NCBI GenBank assembly: GCA_964485235.1
Contig: CAZAIO010000005.1
Coordinates: 1 to 46,125 of the forward strand
From: CAZAIO01 sp964485235
Lineage (GTDB): Bacteria > Chloroflexota > Dehalococcoidia > GIF9 > UBA5629
Direction: 5' to 3'
DNA: 46,125 nucleotides
Of the stretch, positions 25,252 through 33,597 are shown piece by piece (within the stretch, counting starts at the first letter, position 1; each line of letters begins with the position of its first letter). The position numbers were made by a program, and so were the translations under genes. The notes below the pieces were generated by a model. The model was given only the letters and a program-made list of their open reading frames with translations. It ran no database searches and was not told the origin of the DNA.

Positions 25252-25662
25252 CTAGAAATGTAATTCCATAGCCCTGGGCGGACACGCCCTTATACACAGC
25301 TCGCAGACCACACATTTGTTATGGTCGAAGTCGATTTTTCTGGTCTTCCTGTTCACAGTGAACGCACCCTGCGGGCAAATGGTAACACAGGCACCGCAAT
25401 GCGTACACCGTAATTCGTTACGCACCACATCCTGACTGAGCGACTGTATGCTCACACCGCTTTCCTTGAGATATTTAACCCCACGGTCATAGTCCCTGCG
25501 ATCTCCGGTCAACTCCATTACAAGAAGCCCCTCCTCCCCCGGAGTCACCAGTGCTTTAAGTATGTTAAATTCCAGGCTGAACTCTTTCACCAGCCGGCTT
25601 ACAATAGGCTTATCCACCAGACGGTGGGGAAACCGTAATACTAATCTTCTCGAAACAACCAT
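25252..25662 (-). CDS. NIL-domain ferredoxin, 2x[4Fe-4S]
   Basis: 136 residues: an N-terminal NIL (ferredoxin-like) domain, about 1-78, then two [4Fe-4S] motifs, C86-x2-C89-x2-C92-x3-C96 and C117-x2-C120-x2-C123-x3-C127. It sits 15 bases downstream of the COG1900 gene. The same pair (MA1821/MA1822) forms homocysteine from aspartate semialdehyde and sulfide in methanogens, the ferredoxin probably supplying electrons to reduce a persulfide. Confidence 0.93.
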   Translation of the reverse strand: MVVSRRLVLRFPHRLVDKPIVSRLVKEFSLEFNILKALVTPGEEGLLVMELTGDRRDYDRGVKYLKESGVSIQSLSQDVVRNELRCTHCGACVTICPQGAFTVNRKTRKIDFDHNKCVVCELCIRACPPRAMELHF

Positions 25663-25677
25663 CTATACCCTCCTTCA

Positions 25678-26883
25678 CTACTGAAGCGGTCTCTCTTCGA
25701 ATGGTTTCATGCCGACATCCGAATCGATGCCCGGCAACGGCACCACCGCTTCCGTTAGCAGGAAATCACCCGACTGTATCCATTTTTTCAGGATTTCGGC
25801 AATTTCTCTTGCCCCGGGATAGCTCGATAACGATGCGGTAGGTACCTCTTTCCCGTTAAACATCACCTTCCCGCTCCTCAAATCGGCATAACTGATCTCC
25901 GCGAGTATGTTCGAAATCCGCTCAGGGTAGTCCGACGAATAGTCGATAACCGGACCGAATATTTCGGCATCGGTCACCGTCGTATAGCGGAGTATTTCTT
26001 CCGAAATGATAGGGATTGGCACGCCAAGACCTACCGTTAACGTGCACCCGTACCCCAGAAAACTGGTACCGACCAGCCATTCGGGTCTCATCTGTTTCAG
26101 GTCGCCTATTGTCGCAAGCGCTCCGGCGCCTTGTAGGGGAACACCGTTCTCGCCCCGCGGAACATGCGGATTATGTTGAGTCCCGTGCCACGCAATATAA
26201 CCTACACCGCCACCCAGAAATATCCTGGTACCGATCCCTATGGTCTTATAGTACGGGTCGTTGAGCAGCGGTGAAAGCTGCCCCGACGTTGAATAATTGA
26301 TATTACCGGCATTCGGTTTCAGCACACCCATATAGGTATAAATAGTCCGGTCGGACATATTAACCGCCACATTATAGTTCTGATAGGCATTTCTCACATT
26401 GAATAGAACAGCTTCATTAAAATCGTTGATATTGATCAACGTTTCCAGCCTCCGCCGGGGATAACAGTCCGTTCCGTATGAAGTCGCGTCTAACCTGATG
26501 TCCTTGCCGGCAACCAGCTCTTCGATCACATGCCCGCCGCCGTAGAGAAACTCCCCGGGCCTGACCCTGTTTTTGGGGTCATCATCAGGTAGTGCAGTCG
26601 CGCCCAGGAAAAAGTCGACCGCTGCCAGACCGGTATAGGCAGGGACTTCGTTCAGGTAGAGCTTGCCGCCTCCGAGCTTCATCCTCGGTTTGGTATGCCC
26701 CATATTAAAATACGCGCCGGAGCCGCACATGGGCCCGAAAGTGCCCGTAGTCACCACGTCTACATCCTGAGCCGCTCTAGTTACGCCTTTTTTACGTGCG
26801 ATCTCGATGATCTCTTCAGCAGTAGCCACCACGGCCTGACCTTTTTTAATCTTCTCGTTTATCTCTGCAATTGTTTTTGCCAT
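25678..26883 (-). CDS. L-aspartate semialdehyde sulfurtransferase-type homocysteine biosynthesis protein (COG1900/DUF39)
   Basis: 401 residues matching the DUF39 family over its length: KTIAEINEKIKKG, TTGTFGPMCGSGAYFNMGH (C53), TSYGTDCYPRRR (C140), GGGVGYIAWHGTQHNP and VGTSFLGYGCTL. C53 and C140 lie near the positions of the two Cys thought to carry the persulfide in the methanogen protein. No C-terminal CBS domains. The reaction would be aspartate semialdehyde plus sulfide to homocysteine, bypassing O-acyl-homoserine. Followed by the NIL-ferredoxin and UPF0280 genes. Confidence 0.92.
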   Translation of the reverse strand: MAKTIAEINEKIKKGQAVVATAEEIIEIARKKGVTRAAQDVDVVTTGTFGPMCGSGAYFNMGHTKPRMKLGGGKLYLNEVPAYTGLAAVDFFLGATALPDDDPKNRVRPGEFLYGGGHVIEELVAGKDIRLDATSYGTDCYPRRRLETLININDFNEAVLFNVRNAYQNYNVAVNMSDRTIYTYMGVLKPNAGNINYSTSGQLSPLLNDPYYKTIGIGTRIFLGGGVGYIAWHGTQHNPHVPRGENGVPLQGAGALATIGDLKQMRPEWLVGTSFLGYGCTLTVGLGVPIPIISEEILRYTTVTDAEIFGPVIDYSSDYPERISNILAEISYADLRSGKVMFNGKEVPTASLSSYPGAREIAEILKKWIQSGDFLLTEAVVPLPGIDSDVGMKPFEERPLQ

Positions 26884-26911
26884 GGCACCTCACCCGTTTC
26901 GTATTTTAATC

Positions 26912-26938
26912 ACAGGTAAACAGCAATTCTCTACCTGT
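26912..26938. promoter_or_regulatory. Inverted repeat upstream of the homocysteine module
   Basis: Arms acaggta (26912-26918) and tacctgt (26932-26938), 13-base centre, about 29 bases before the COG1900 start, in the 112-base gap after thi4. Possible operator or leader hairpin; it has no recognisable riboswitch form. Confidence 0.35.
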
Positions 26939-26995
26939 AGATATACCAAATCCCCTCTTTTTTACATTATCCCGTATATAAAGAGAGCTACTATA

Positions 26996-27760
26996 TCACG
27001 CCTTCTTTAACAAATCAATCGCCAGTTCGGCAACAACCTTGCCGGACAACAGCATTCCGCCGAAAATAGGGCCCATCCTCGGCGAACCGGCTACTGCATT
27101 GGCAGCCATGCCCGCTACCAGCAACCCGGGATAGACTTCTACTGTATTGCTTTCTATCGTGCTTTCAGCTACCTCAGCCCACATAGATTTTTCGCCGCGT
27201 ACCCGCAGTTTATCGCTGGTCTTCCGGGACACGATATTACATACCTCTGTAGCATGTCCCGTTGCATCGATCACAAGTTTCGATCGTATCGCCAGCGGGT
27301 CGATATGAAGCTGGGACATCTGCACGGCGCTCCAGTTAAGTACAAGCCCTACTACCCTGTCATTTTCGCGGATCATGACATCTTCCATGCTTATCAGGTT
27401 GAAAATCTTCGCCCCTGCCTGGACCGTTTTAGAACAGAGTGTCGATGTCGCCTCAACAGAATCGGCGACAAAGTACCCTTTCTCATATTCCGTGCAGGCA
27501 ACGCCGAAATCGTCCAGTATCTCTTTTCCTTCCGGCTGTACGACGATCTTGTTAAACATCATACCGCCGCCCCACATACCTCCGCCGATGCTTAACTTTC
27601 TCTCGAATATCGCCGTCTTTATTCCGCTTTTTGCCAGATAATAACCTGCTGTCAGTCCCGACGGACCGGCACCGACAATAGCCACATCCATCTCCATATA
27701 GTCCATCAGCTCTTTAAAATAACTTTCGGTTATCGCCCTGGAAATGATTACTTCGTCCAT
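26996..27760 (-). CDS. thi4: Thiamine thiazole synthase, archaeal sulfide-using Thi4 type
   Basis: 254 residues. FAD/NAD-binding N-terminus (DVAIVGAGPSGLTAGYYLA), FERKLSIGGGMWGGGMMFN, and the C-terminal GEKSMWAEVAES and AGMAANAVAGSPRMGPIFGGMLLSG, all Thi4 hallmarks. In yeast and plant Thi4 a Cys in the sequence CMDP donates the sulfur once and dies; here the position reads L-H152-IDP, as in archaeal catalytic enzymes that take free sulfide. Makes the thiazole moiety from NAD and glycine. 17 bases downstream of cysK; no room for a TPP riboswitch. Confidence 0.92.
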   Translation of the reverse strand: MDEVIISRAITESYFKELMDYMEMDVAIVGAGPSGLTAGYYLAKSGIKTAIFERKLSIGGGMWGGGMMFNKIVVQPEGKEILDDFGVACTEYEKGYFVADSVEATSTLCSKTVQAGAKIFNLISMEDVMIRENDRVVGLVLNWSAVQMSQLHIDPLAIRSKLVIDATGHATEVCNIVSRKTSDKLRVRGEKSMWAEVAESTIESNTVEVYPGLLVAGMAANAVAGSPRMGPIFGGMLLSGKVVAELAIDLLKKA

Positions 27761-27777
27761 GTATTACCTTTCAATAG

Positions 27778-28698
27778 TTAATGAAACAGGCCTGAAGACA
27801 GGTACCGTTCACCTGTATCAGGCAAAATTACTACGATCAATTTGCCGCGGTTATCCTCTCTTCCCGCCAACTCCAGCGCCGCCCATACAGCAGCTCCGGA
27901 TGATATTCCTGCCAGTATACCCTCCTCCCTGGCAAGACGCCTGCTCATCATAGCTGCATTCTCGTCTGTAACGGTAATGATCTCGTCTATTATATCCCTA
28001 TTCAGCACTTTTGGAATAAAACCCGCTCCGATTCCGGCTATATTATGAGCGCCCGCTTTACCGCCTGAAAGTACTGCCGACGCCGCAGGCTCCACTGCCA
28101 CCGCCTTGACTTCCGGTTTGTGCTGCTTGAGCACTTCCGCTATACCGGTGATCGTACCGCCCGTACCGACACCGGCGACCAGTATATCCACCTTGCCGTC
28201 GGTATCCTTCCATATCTCGCCGGCGGTAGATCTCCGGTGAGCTTCTGGATTGGCGGGATTATCGAATTGCCTTGTCATGAAGGAGTTCGGAATAGCCGCC
28301 GCAAGTTCTTCAGCTTTCTTCACCGATCCGATCATCCCCTCACTCCCCGGCGTCAATACAAGTTCCACGCCGAATGCCTCTAATAACTGCCTGCGCTCTA
28401 GCGACATAGAATCAGGCATAATGATCATGAGTTTGTATCCCCTGGCGGCACATACACAGGCAAGCCCTATTCCTGTATTGCCGCTGGTATACTCGATAAT
28501 CGTGGTATCACTGTTGACCAGTCCGGACTGTTCCGCAGCCGTTATCATCGACAGGGCAGGCCTGTCCTTGATGCTGCTGCACGGATTAAAAAACTCGAGC
28601 TTGGCAACCACATCGGCGCCTTTTCCTGAAGCAATCCGGTTCAGCCTGACAAGCGGCGTATTGCCGACCAGTTCCGTTATATTGTTCGCTATATTCAT
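27778..28698 (-). CDS. cysK: Cysteine synthase (O-acetylserine sulfhydrylase)
   Basis: PLP enzyme making cysteine from O-acetylserine and sulfide. 306 residues: VGNTPLVRLNRI, PLP-lysine in NPCSSIKDRPAL, substrate loop TSGNTGIGLA, phosphate loop GVGTGGTITG, ISSGAAVWAALELA and the ending PDTGERYLSSGLF. The start has no ribosome binding site; TATATA ends 5 bases before the ATG, so the message could also begin here without a leader. Confidence 0.95.
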   Translation of the reverse strand: MNIANNITELVGNTPLVRLNRIASGKGADVVAKLEFFNPCSSIKDRPALSMITAAEQSGLVNSDTTIIEYTSGNTGIGLACVCAARGYKLMIIMPDSMSLERRQLLEAFGVELVLTPGSEGMIGSVKKAEELAAAIPNSFMTRQFDNPANPEAHRRSTAGEIWKDTDGKVDILVAGVGTGGTITGIAEVLKQHKPEVKAVAVEPAASAVLSGGKAGAHNIAGIGAGFIPKVLNRDIIDEIITVTDENAAMMSRRLAREEGILAGISSGAAVWAALELAGREDNRGKLIVVILPDTGERYLSSGLFH

Positions 28699-28744
28699 AT
28701 CGTTATATATGCAGCCCGTTATTAAGCTATTTTTAGATAGAGAA

Positions 28745-29299
28745 CTATGCAGATGACTTCCCGTATTTCTCGTAAAATACTATCTCCGACATATCCAGGC
28801 GCGTCGTCACTTTGCCCTCTCCTTCGGGATAGCCCAGCGGTAATATAGCTACCACCGTTATTCCATCGGGCAAGTCCACAATTTTCGCTGCTTCTTTTGC
28901 ATCGAAGAGCCCGATATAAAGCGAACCCAGTCCCAGAGAATGGGCTGCCAGTACCATATTATGCATTGCAAGGGCGGTGTCGAACATGAACCAGTCGCCC
29001 TTATCGGTCATCACTTCGCCCCGTTTATATCCTGACTTTTCCAACACCGCACATGCAACAATGACCACCGGTGCCTGTTCCATTGCGGCTCTTCCCGAAT
29101 TTGTCGGGGTTAAAGTATCTATGAGCTTTGCTTTTATCTCCTTATCTTTCACCACAACAAATCGCCAGCACTGTGTATTGGCCCAGGAAGGAGATTGGCG
29201 TCCTGCCTCCAGTATTGTATTTAAATCGTCGTCGCTTACCGGTATCGGCTTGTACGCCCTGATACTACGTCTCGTTTTAATAGCTTTAATAACGTCCAT
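28745..29299 (-). CDS. Nitroreductase-family FMN protein
   Basis: 184 residues from ATG 29299 (AGAGG upstream; a TTG one codon earlier is less likely). RRSIRAYKPIPVSDDDLNTILEAGRQSPSWANTQ-type N-terminus with the FMN-phosphate RRSIR, then AAHSLGLGSLYIG and LPLGYPEGE near the C-terminus. NAD(P)H-dependent flavin reductase; the substrate cannot be told. Lies between hisS and cysK on the same strand. Confidence 0.9.
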   Translation of the reverse strand: MDVIKAIKTRRSIRAYKPIPVSDDDLNTILEAGRQSPSWANTQCWRFVVVKDKEIKAKLIDTLTPTNSGRAAMEQAPVVIVACAVLEKSGYKRGEVMTDKGDWFMFDTALAMHNMVLAAHSLGLGSLYIGLFDAKEAAKIVDLPDGITVVAILPLGYPEGEGKVTTRLDMSEIVFYEKYGKSSA

Positions 29300-29345
29300 C
29301 AATACCTCTCTCGATTATTATTTCAAATCATTGTACGGCACTATT

Positions 29346-30593
29346 TCACGCCAGCATTGCTGTCACTTCGCTTACCGGCACCGTCTGCTGCGTGCCGGAG
29401 CTCATATCGCGCAGGGTAACCGTGTTATTATTCACTTCATCTTCACCTATTATCGCGACATAGCTTACCGAAAGACCGTTCGCCTGCCTCAACTGCGCCT
29501 TCAGGCTTTTATCGCCGTGAGATGTTAATACAGGCACACCCTCACCACGCAACGTTGCAGCCAACCGTACTGCAGTCCTCTTTGCTTCATCTCCCAGACA
29601 GGCAATGAACACAGCCGGTGAGGATATATCCGGCACATCCACTTCCTGCCGTTTTAAATTGAGTACTATCCGTTCCATACCGGACGCAAAACCGACCGCC
29701 GGAGCGGGTTTTCCGCCTATCTCTTCAATCAAATTATCGTATCTCCCGCCGCCACCGATAGCGCTTTGCGATCCCTCTTCCGGCGGCTGGATTTCAAACA
29801 CGGTCTTCGTATAATAATCCAGCCCGCGAACCAGCCTGTGATTTACCTGAAACGGCAGTCCCAGTACCTGCAAATAGTCTTTCACAGACTCGAAATGTGT
29901 TTTGCATTCGTCGCACAGGTGATCGCTGCTCTTCGGTGCGGCTCCCGCTATATCCTGACATGCCGGATTTTTACAATCGAGCAGGCGCAACGTATTCTTC
30001 TCCAGCCTGTTCCGGCAGTCCTGACAGACCCGTTCAGAATGCGCTTCGTAATATGCCTTCAATTGCGCTACATAGTCCGGACGGCAGTTCGTACACCCGA
30101 TACTGTTAAGCTGCAGGCTCAGCCCTTTCAGTCCCAGCGAAGCATAAAGCCGCCACGCCATATCGATCACTTCGACATCGACAGAAGGAGAAAGATCGCC
30201 GATCGCCTCGAATCCGAACTGGAAATGCTGGCGGTACCTGCCTGCCTGCGGTCGTTCATACCTGAAAATTGCCGCAAAATAATATAACTTTACCGGCTGG
30301 GTCCTGTTATACATGCCGTGCTCGATATATGCACGGCATACTGGTGCGGTACCTTCCGGCCTGAGCGCTAGATTATTCCCGCTCTGGTCCTGGAACAGGT
30401 ACATCTCCTTTGTGACAATATCGGTGCCGACGCCTATGCTCCGTGTGAACAACTGCGCCTCTTCGAACACCGGCGTATCCAGCCGTTCAAACCCGTAAAG
30501 ACGGCTTACCTCGACCGCTTTTTTCTCGATAAAGCGCCAGTATTTCTGTTCCTCGGGAAGAATATCTACCGTGCCTCGGGGAGACTTGAACAA
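29346..30593 (-). CDS. hisS: Histidyl-tRNA synthetase
   Basis: Class II aminoacyl-tRNA synthetase, 415 residues: SPRGTVDILPEEQ, motif 2 IFRYERPQAGRYRQHFQFGFE, RGLDYYTKTVFE, motif 3 region GGGGRYDNLI and VGFASGMERIVL, then the anticodon-binding domain (about 325-415). Start is TTG 30593, preceded by AAAGGAGG. An inserted zinc-ribbon-like part (CTNC ... CQDC ... CKNPAC ... CDEC, about 167-237) is present, as in many bacterial HisRS. Confidence 0.96.
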   Translation of the reverse strand: MFKSPRGTVDILPEEQKYWRFIEKKAVEVSRLYGFERLDTPVFEEAQLFTRSIGVGTDIVTKEMYLFQDQSGNNLALRPEGTAPVCRAYIEHGMYNRTQPVKLYYFAAIFRYERPQAGRYRQHFQFGFEAIGDLSPSVDVEVIDMAWRLYASLGLKGLSLQLNSIGCTNCRPDYVAQLKAYYEAHSERVCQDCRNRLEKNTLRLLDCKNPACQDIAGAAPKSSDHLCDECKTHFESVKDYLQVLGLPFQVNHRLVRGLDYYTKTVFEIQPPEEGSQSAIGGGGRYDNLIEEIGGKPAPAVGFASGMERIVLNLKRQEVDVPDISSPAVFIACLGDEAKRTAVRLAATLRGEGVPVLTSHGDKSLKAQLRQANGLSVSYVAIIGEDEVNNNTVTLRDMSSGTQQTVPVSEVTAMLA

Positions 30594-30673
30594 CAGACCG
30601 GTTCCTCCTTTACTGTATTTCCTGTCAATATCAACGGCAGCGTATTACGGCTGCGGTATAAATTGTACCACGT

Positions 30674-31006
30674 TTAAGGCCGGACTTCGGAATCTATCCA
30701 GTCCAGATAGTCCCTGTTGCCTCCGGTTACAGGCAGCGCGATCACCTCGGGCACTTTATAGCTATGCGCTTTCTTCACCGTTTCGATTATCTGTGGCAGC
30801 AGCCTGCCCTTGCTTTTAATCACCAGCAGGCTCTCGTGCTCCATTTCCTGCTTGTCCTGCCAGAAAAAAAACGATGAGATACCGTCTATCACGTTCACGC
30901 AAGCCGCCAGCTTTGCATCGAGCAGTTCCCGTGCAATCGTCCGTGCCTCCTGTTCACCGCCTGCCGTTACAAGAACAACAATGTGTTCAGGCTCTGCTTC
31001 CGCCAC
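30674..31006 (-). CDS. cutA: CutA-family divalent-cation tolerance protein
   Basis: 110 residues from GTG 31006, overlapping the end of nadA by 20 bases. Family blocks LLDAKLAACVNVIDGISSFFFW(QDK) and HSYKVPEVIALPV with GNRDYLDWI at the end. Trimeric small protein of unclear function, named for copper tolerance in E. coli. Confidence 0.93.
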   Translation of the reverse strand: MAEAEPEHIVVLVTAGGEQEARTIARELLDAKLAACVNVIDGISSFFFWQDKQEMEHESLLVIKSKGRLLPQIIETVKKAHSYKVPEVIALPVTGGNRDYLDWIDSEVRP

Positions 31007-31904
31007 CCGTCACCTCCAGCATTCTATCGACTGAGGCTTTTGCTTTTATACGAATATCCTCGGGCACTTTCACTACCGGCTCCATCTTCTCCAGAGCCGC
31101 GACCACCTTTTCAAGCGTTATCATTTTCATATCGGGACATACCGCCTGCTCCGAAACGGGAATAAAACGCTTGCCCGGATTTTCTTTTCTTAACCGGTAC
31201 AGCATCCCTATTTCCGTGCCGACGATCATTTCCCTTACGTCACTTCTCGCTGCATAACGTACCATCCCTCCCGTGCTCATAACCTCATCAGCAAGCGCGG
31301 CAACTTCCGGACGACACTCCGGATGCACCACCACGACAGCATCGGGGTAATGCTCTTTCAGGGCGAGTATGTCATCCGGCTTTATCCTGTCATGAGAAGG
31401 ACAGAAACCTGACCATAAAAACATTTTCTTTCCGGTCTTTCCTGCAACATAACTTCCAAGATTTTTATCGGGAACGAATACCACATCTCCGGCATCCAGG
31501 GAATTCACTACATCGACGGCATTAGCTGACGTACAACATATATACGACATCGCCTTGATCTCCGCCGTCGAGTTCACATAGCAGACAACGGGGGCATCCG
31601 GATGTCTCTCACGCTCTTTTTGCAGTCCGGACGGCGTGATCATGTCCGCCATCGCACAGCCGGCGCATGCGTCCGGCAGGAGTACTGTTTTATCCGGACA
31701 GAGTATCGAGGCAGTCTCTGCCATGAAATGTACTCCGCAGAATACGATTACATCCGCATTGCTTCCCGCGGCAATCCGGCTTAATTCCAGGGAATCGCCG
31801 GTAAAATCCGCAATATCCTGCACTTCCCCCAGTTGATAGTTATGTACGAGGACCACCGCATTTCGCGATCGCTTCAACAGCTCTATACGGTCTGTGAGGG
31901 ACAT
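30987..31904 (-). CDS. nadA: Quinolinate synthase A
   Basis: [4Fe-4S] enzyme condensing iminoaspartate with dihydroxyacetone phosphate in NAD synthesis. 305 residues with three pseudo-repeats; cluster Cys in PDACAGCAM (C80/C83), SGFCPSHDR (C168) and SEQAVCPDMK (C256). HNYQLGEVQDIADFTGDSLELSR is typical. Its NAD product is also the substrate of Thi4, encoded downstream. nadB and nadC are not in the window. Only 3 bases separate it from fdhD. Confidence 0.96.
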   Translation of the reverse strand: MSLTDRIELLKRSRNAVVLVHNYQLGEVQDIADFTGDSLELSRIAAGSNADVIVFCGVHFMAETASILCPDKTVLLPDACAGCAMADMITPSGLQKERERHPDAPVVCYVNSTAEIKAMSYICCTSANAVDVVNSLDAGDVVFVPDKNLGSYVAGKTGKKMFLWSGFCPSHDRIKPDDILALKEHYPDAVVVVHPECRPEVAALADEVMSTGGMVRYAARSDVREMIVGTEIGMLYRLRKENPGKRFIPVSEQAVCPDMKMITLEKVVAALEKMEPVVKVPEDIRIKAKASVDRMLEVTGGGSRA

Positions 31905-31907
31905 AGG

Positions 31908-32678
31908 TTATCTCCTATCCGGTGTGACTCTCCAGCGATTGGTATACACATTCATCTTGTCATTCCTCGCAAATCCAATCAGGGTAATACCAAATCCATC
32001 GGCAAGGGCAACGCCCTTGTCGGTCGGCGCAGACTTGGAAACCAGTATGGGAATATCACACTTTGCTACTTTATATATAATTTCAGAGGACACCCTTCCG
32101 CTAGTCAATACCAGGCGTTCTTCCAGAGGCATCCCCTGCAAAAGGCATTGTCCGAATATTTTATCAATCGCATTATGCCTGCCGATATCTTCATGAAATA
32201 TCAGTATCCTCGATGTGTCGCAAAGGGCGGCGCTGTGCACACCGCCCGTATTTTCAAATATCTTCGAACTATGAACGAACATTTCCATCAACGCGACCAC
32301 CTGGGACGGCGTGACGGTGATATTGCTGCCGCTGCCTGTCCTCCAGATATCCGTCCCTCCCCTATGCCGCGCACCGCTTGAAGCTATTACCGGCTTGAAA
32401 TCGACATCGACCGGACAGGAGGTCTGTACATGTACAGTGCTGCTCTGCATATCGACCCACAGCTTGCCGATATCCTCTTTGCGCTCGATAAACCCCTGAG
32501 CTAAAAGGAACCCGGCGGTAAGCTCTTCCAGAGCAACAGGCGAACATAAAATGGTCACAAGATTAGTCCCGTTAAGCATAATGGTGAGGGAAAATTCCCT
32601 TACCACAGAATCCGCTACCTCAGCTATATCACTACCGCTGATTCTCAGTACCGGTACCTTTACCGTTTCATGTTCCAT
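31908..32678 (-). CDS. fdhD: FdhD-family sulfurtransferase lacking the CxxC loop
   Basis: 256 residues. Family blocks: LTAGFLLAQGFI, TGGVHSAALCD, EDIGRHNAIDKIFG, LTSGRVSSEIIYKVAKCDIPILVSKSAPTDKGVALA and GITLIGFAR. FdhD passes sulfur from IscS to molybdenum/tungsten bis-MGD cofactor in formate dehydrogenases. The usual SSCGxCG loop reads SSGARHRGG here, so the two sulfur-carrying Cys are gone; other Cys remain but none as CxxC. It overlaps the MOSC gene by 11 bases. Confidence 0.9.
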   Translation of the reverse strand: MEHETVKVPVLRISGSDIAEVADSVVREFSLTIMLNGTNLVTILCSPVALEELTAGFLLAQGFIERKEDIGKLWVDMQSSTVHVQTSCPVDVDFKPVIASSGARHRGGTDIWRTGSGSNITVTPSQVVALMEMFVHSSKIFENTGGVHSAALCDTSRILIFHEDIGRHNAIDKIFGQCLLQGMPLEERLVLTSGRVSSEIIYKVAKCDIPILVSKSAPTDKGVALADGFGITLIGFARNDKMNVYTNRWRVTPDRR

Positions 32679-33117
32679 TATGAACTATCCGAATTGAGTC
32701 TCCCGCTTTCACTACGCCGCCATGCATTACCTTTGCAAATACTCCTTCTTCGGGCATGACACAGCTTCCGATTGTATGATAAATAGCACATTTCGTATGG
32801 CATTTCTTGCCGATCTGTGTCACCTCCAGCACTATGCCGTCATCCGTCTCAAGCTTCGTACCGACCGGTAAGGAAACGAGGTCTATTCCTTCCGTCGTGA
32901 GGTTCTCCGCAAAATCCCCGGGACCTACGTTCAAGCCCAGGTCCTGCATTTTTTTAATGCTTTCCACTGCAAGCAGACTCACCTGCCTGTGCGTGTTAGA
33001 ATCGGCATGCGCATCTCCTGCAAGTCCGAACCCTTCCTGCACAACACCGAATTTTGTATTCTCTTTCCTGGTTCCCTTTTTTTTACTGGTACAAACCGCT
33101 ATTATTTCCGGCATCAT
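32668..33117 (-). CDS. MOSC-domain protein
   Basis: 149 residues, a stand-alone MOSC domain: GLAGDAHADSNTHRQVSLLAVES, GDFAENLTTEGIDL, and the conserved Cys region KKCHTKCAIYHTIGSCVMPEEGVF. Members bind or relay sulfur for molybdenum cofactor enzymes. Coupled to fdhD by overlap and 149 bases downstream of a MoaD-like gene, consistent with one cofactor-sulfuration pathway. Either of two adjacent ATG codons may start it. Confidence 0.9.
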   Translation of the reverse strand: MMPEIIAVCTSKKKGTRKENTKFGVVQEGFGLAGDAHADSNTHRQVSLLAVESIKKMQDLGLNVGPGDFAENLTTEGIDLVSLPVGTKLETDDGIVLEVTQIGKKCHTKCAIYHTIGSCVMPEEGVFAKVMHGGVVKAGDSIRIVHNGT

Positions 33118-33266
33118 ATCTCCCTGGCCAAAACATTCATACGATTAATACTTGCCGGAACGTCCGTGCCATTGTAAAACATTGTAGCCCATACATCCCA
33201 AAGTCACAACCGTTCACAGCTTACCTCGTACTTCCATACATTACGAAGAAAAACGAGTTATTCCAT

Positions 33267-33539
33267 CTATCCTCCGGCGATATATACGTTGATCACAATT
33301 TTATCGCCGTCTTTTACTTCTTTTTTCAGGTTTTCAGGATATATCCCCATTCCATTTACATATACATCGAAATAGCCGAATAACTTGCCTCTTTTATAAT
33401 ACAAATGTTTTTCGAGCGCTGGATATTGTCTTACCAAACTCCTTAAACATTCACCGACCGTCTTCCCTTTCACTTCGACCACTTCCCTGCCGCCGGTATG
33501 TTTTTGCAGTATCTCATGTAGTTTTACAGTAATGCTCAT
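33267..33539 (-). CDS. MoaD/ThiS-like sulfur carrier ending in GlyGly
   Basis: 90 residues, beta-grasp fold: TVKLHEILQ, a V-E-V-K-G-K-T-V-G-E-C-L turn, VYVNG and VKDGDKIVINVYIAGG. The C-terminal GG is the thiocarboxylation site used by MoaD, ThiS and related carriers. It is longer than E. coli MoaD. Partner enzymes may be the MOSC and FdhD proteins downstream. A close copy without GG is at 35329. Confidence 0.88.
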   Translation of the reverse strand: MSITVKLHEILQKHTGGREVVEVKGKTVGECLRSLVRQYPALEKHLYYKRGKLFGYFDVYVNGMGIYPENLKKEVKDGDKIVINVYIAGG

Positions 33540-33597
33540 TTATACTATCTCCTTTTACTGAGTTCTTAACAAAGACAAATGACATGAAATGTTATTT

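Noticed and set aside
27761..27777. TPP riboswitch upstream of thi4
   Set aside because: Only 17 bases separate cysK and thi4, and no thi-box pattern was seen in the nearby gaps.
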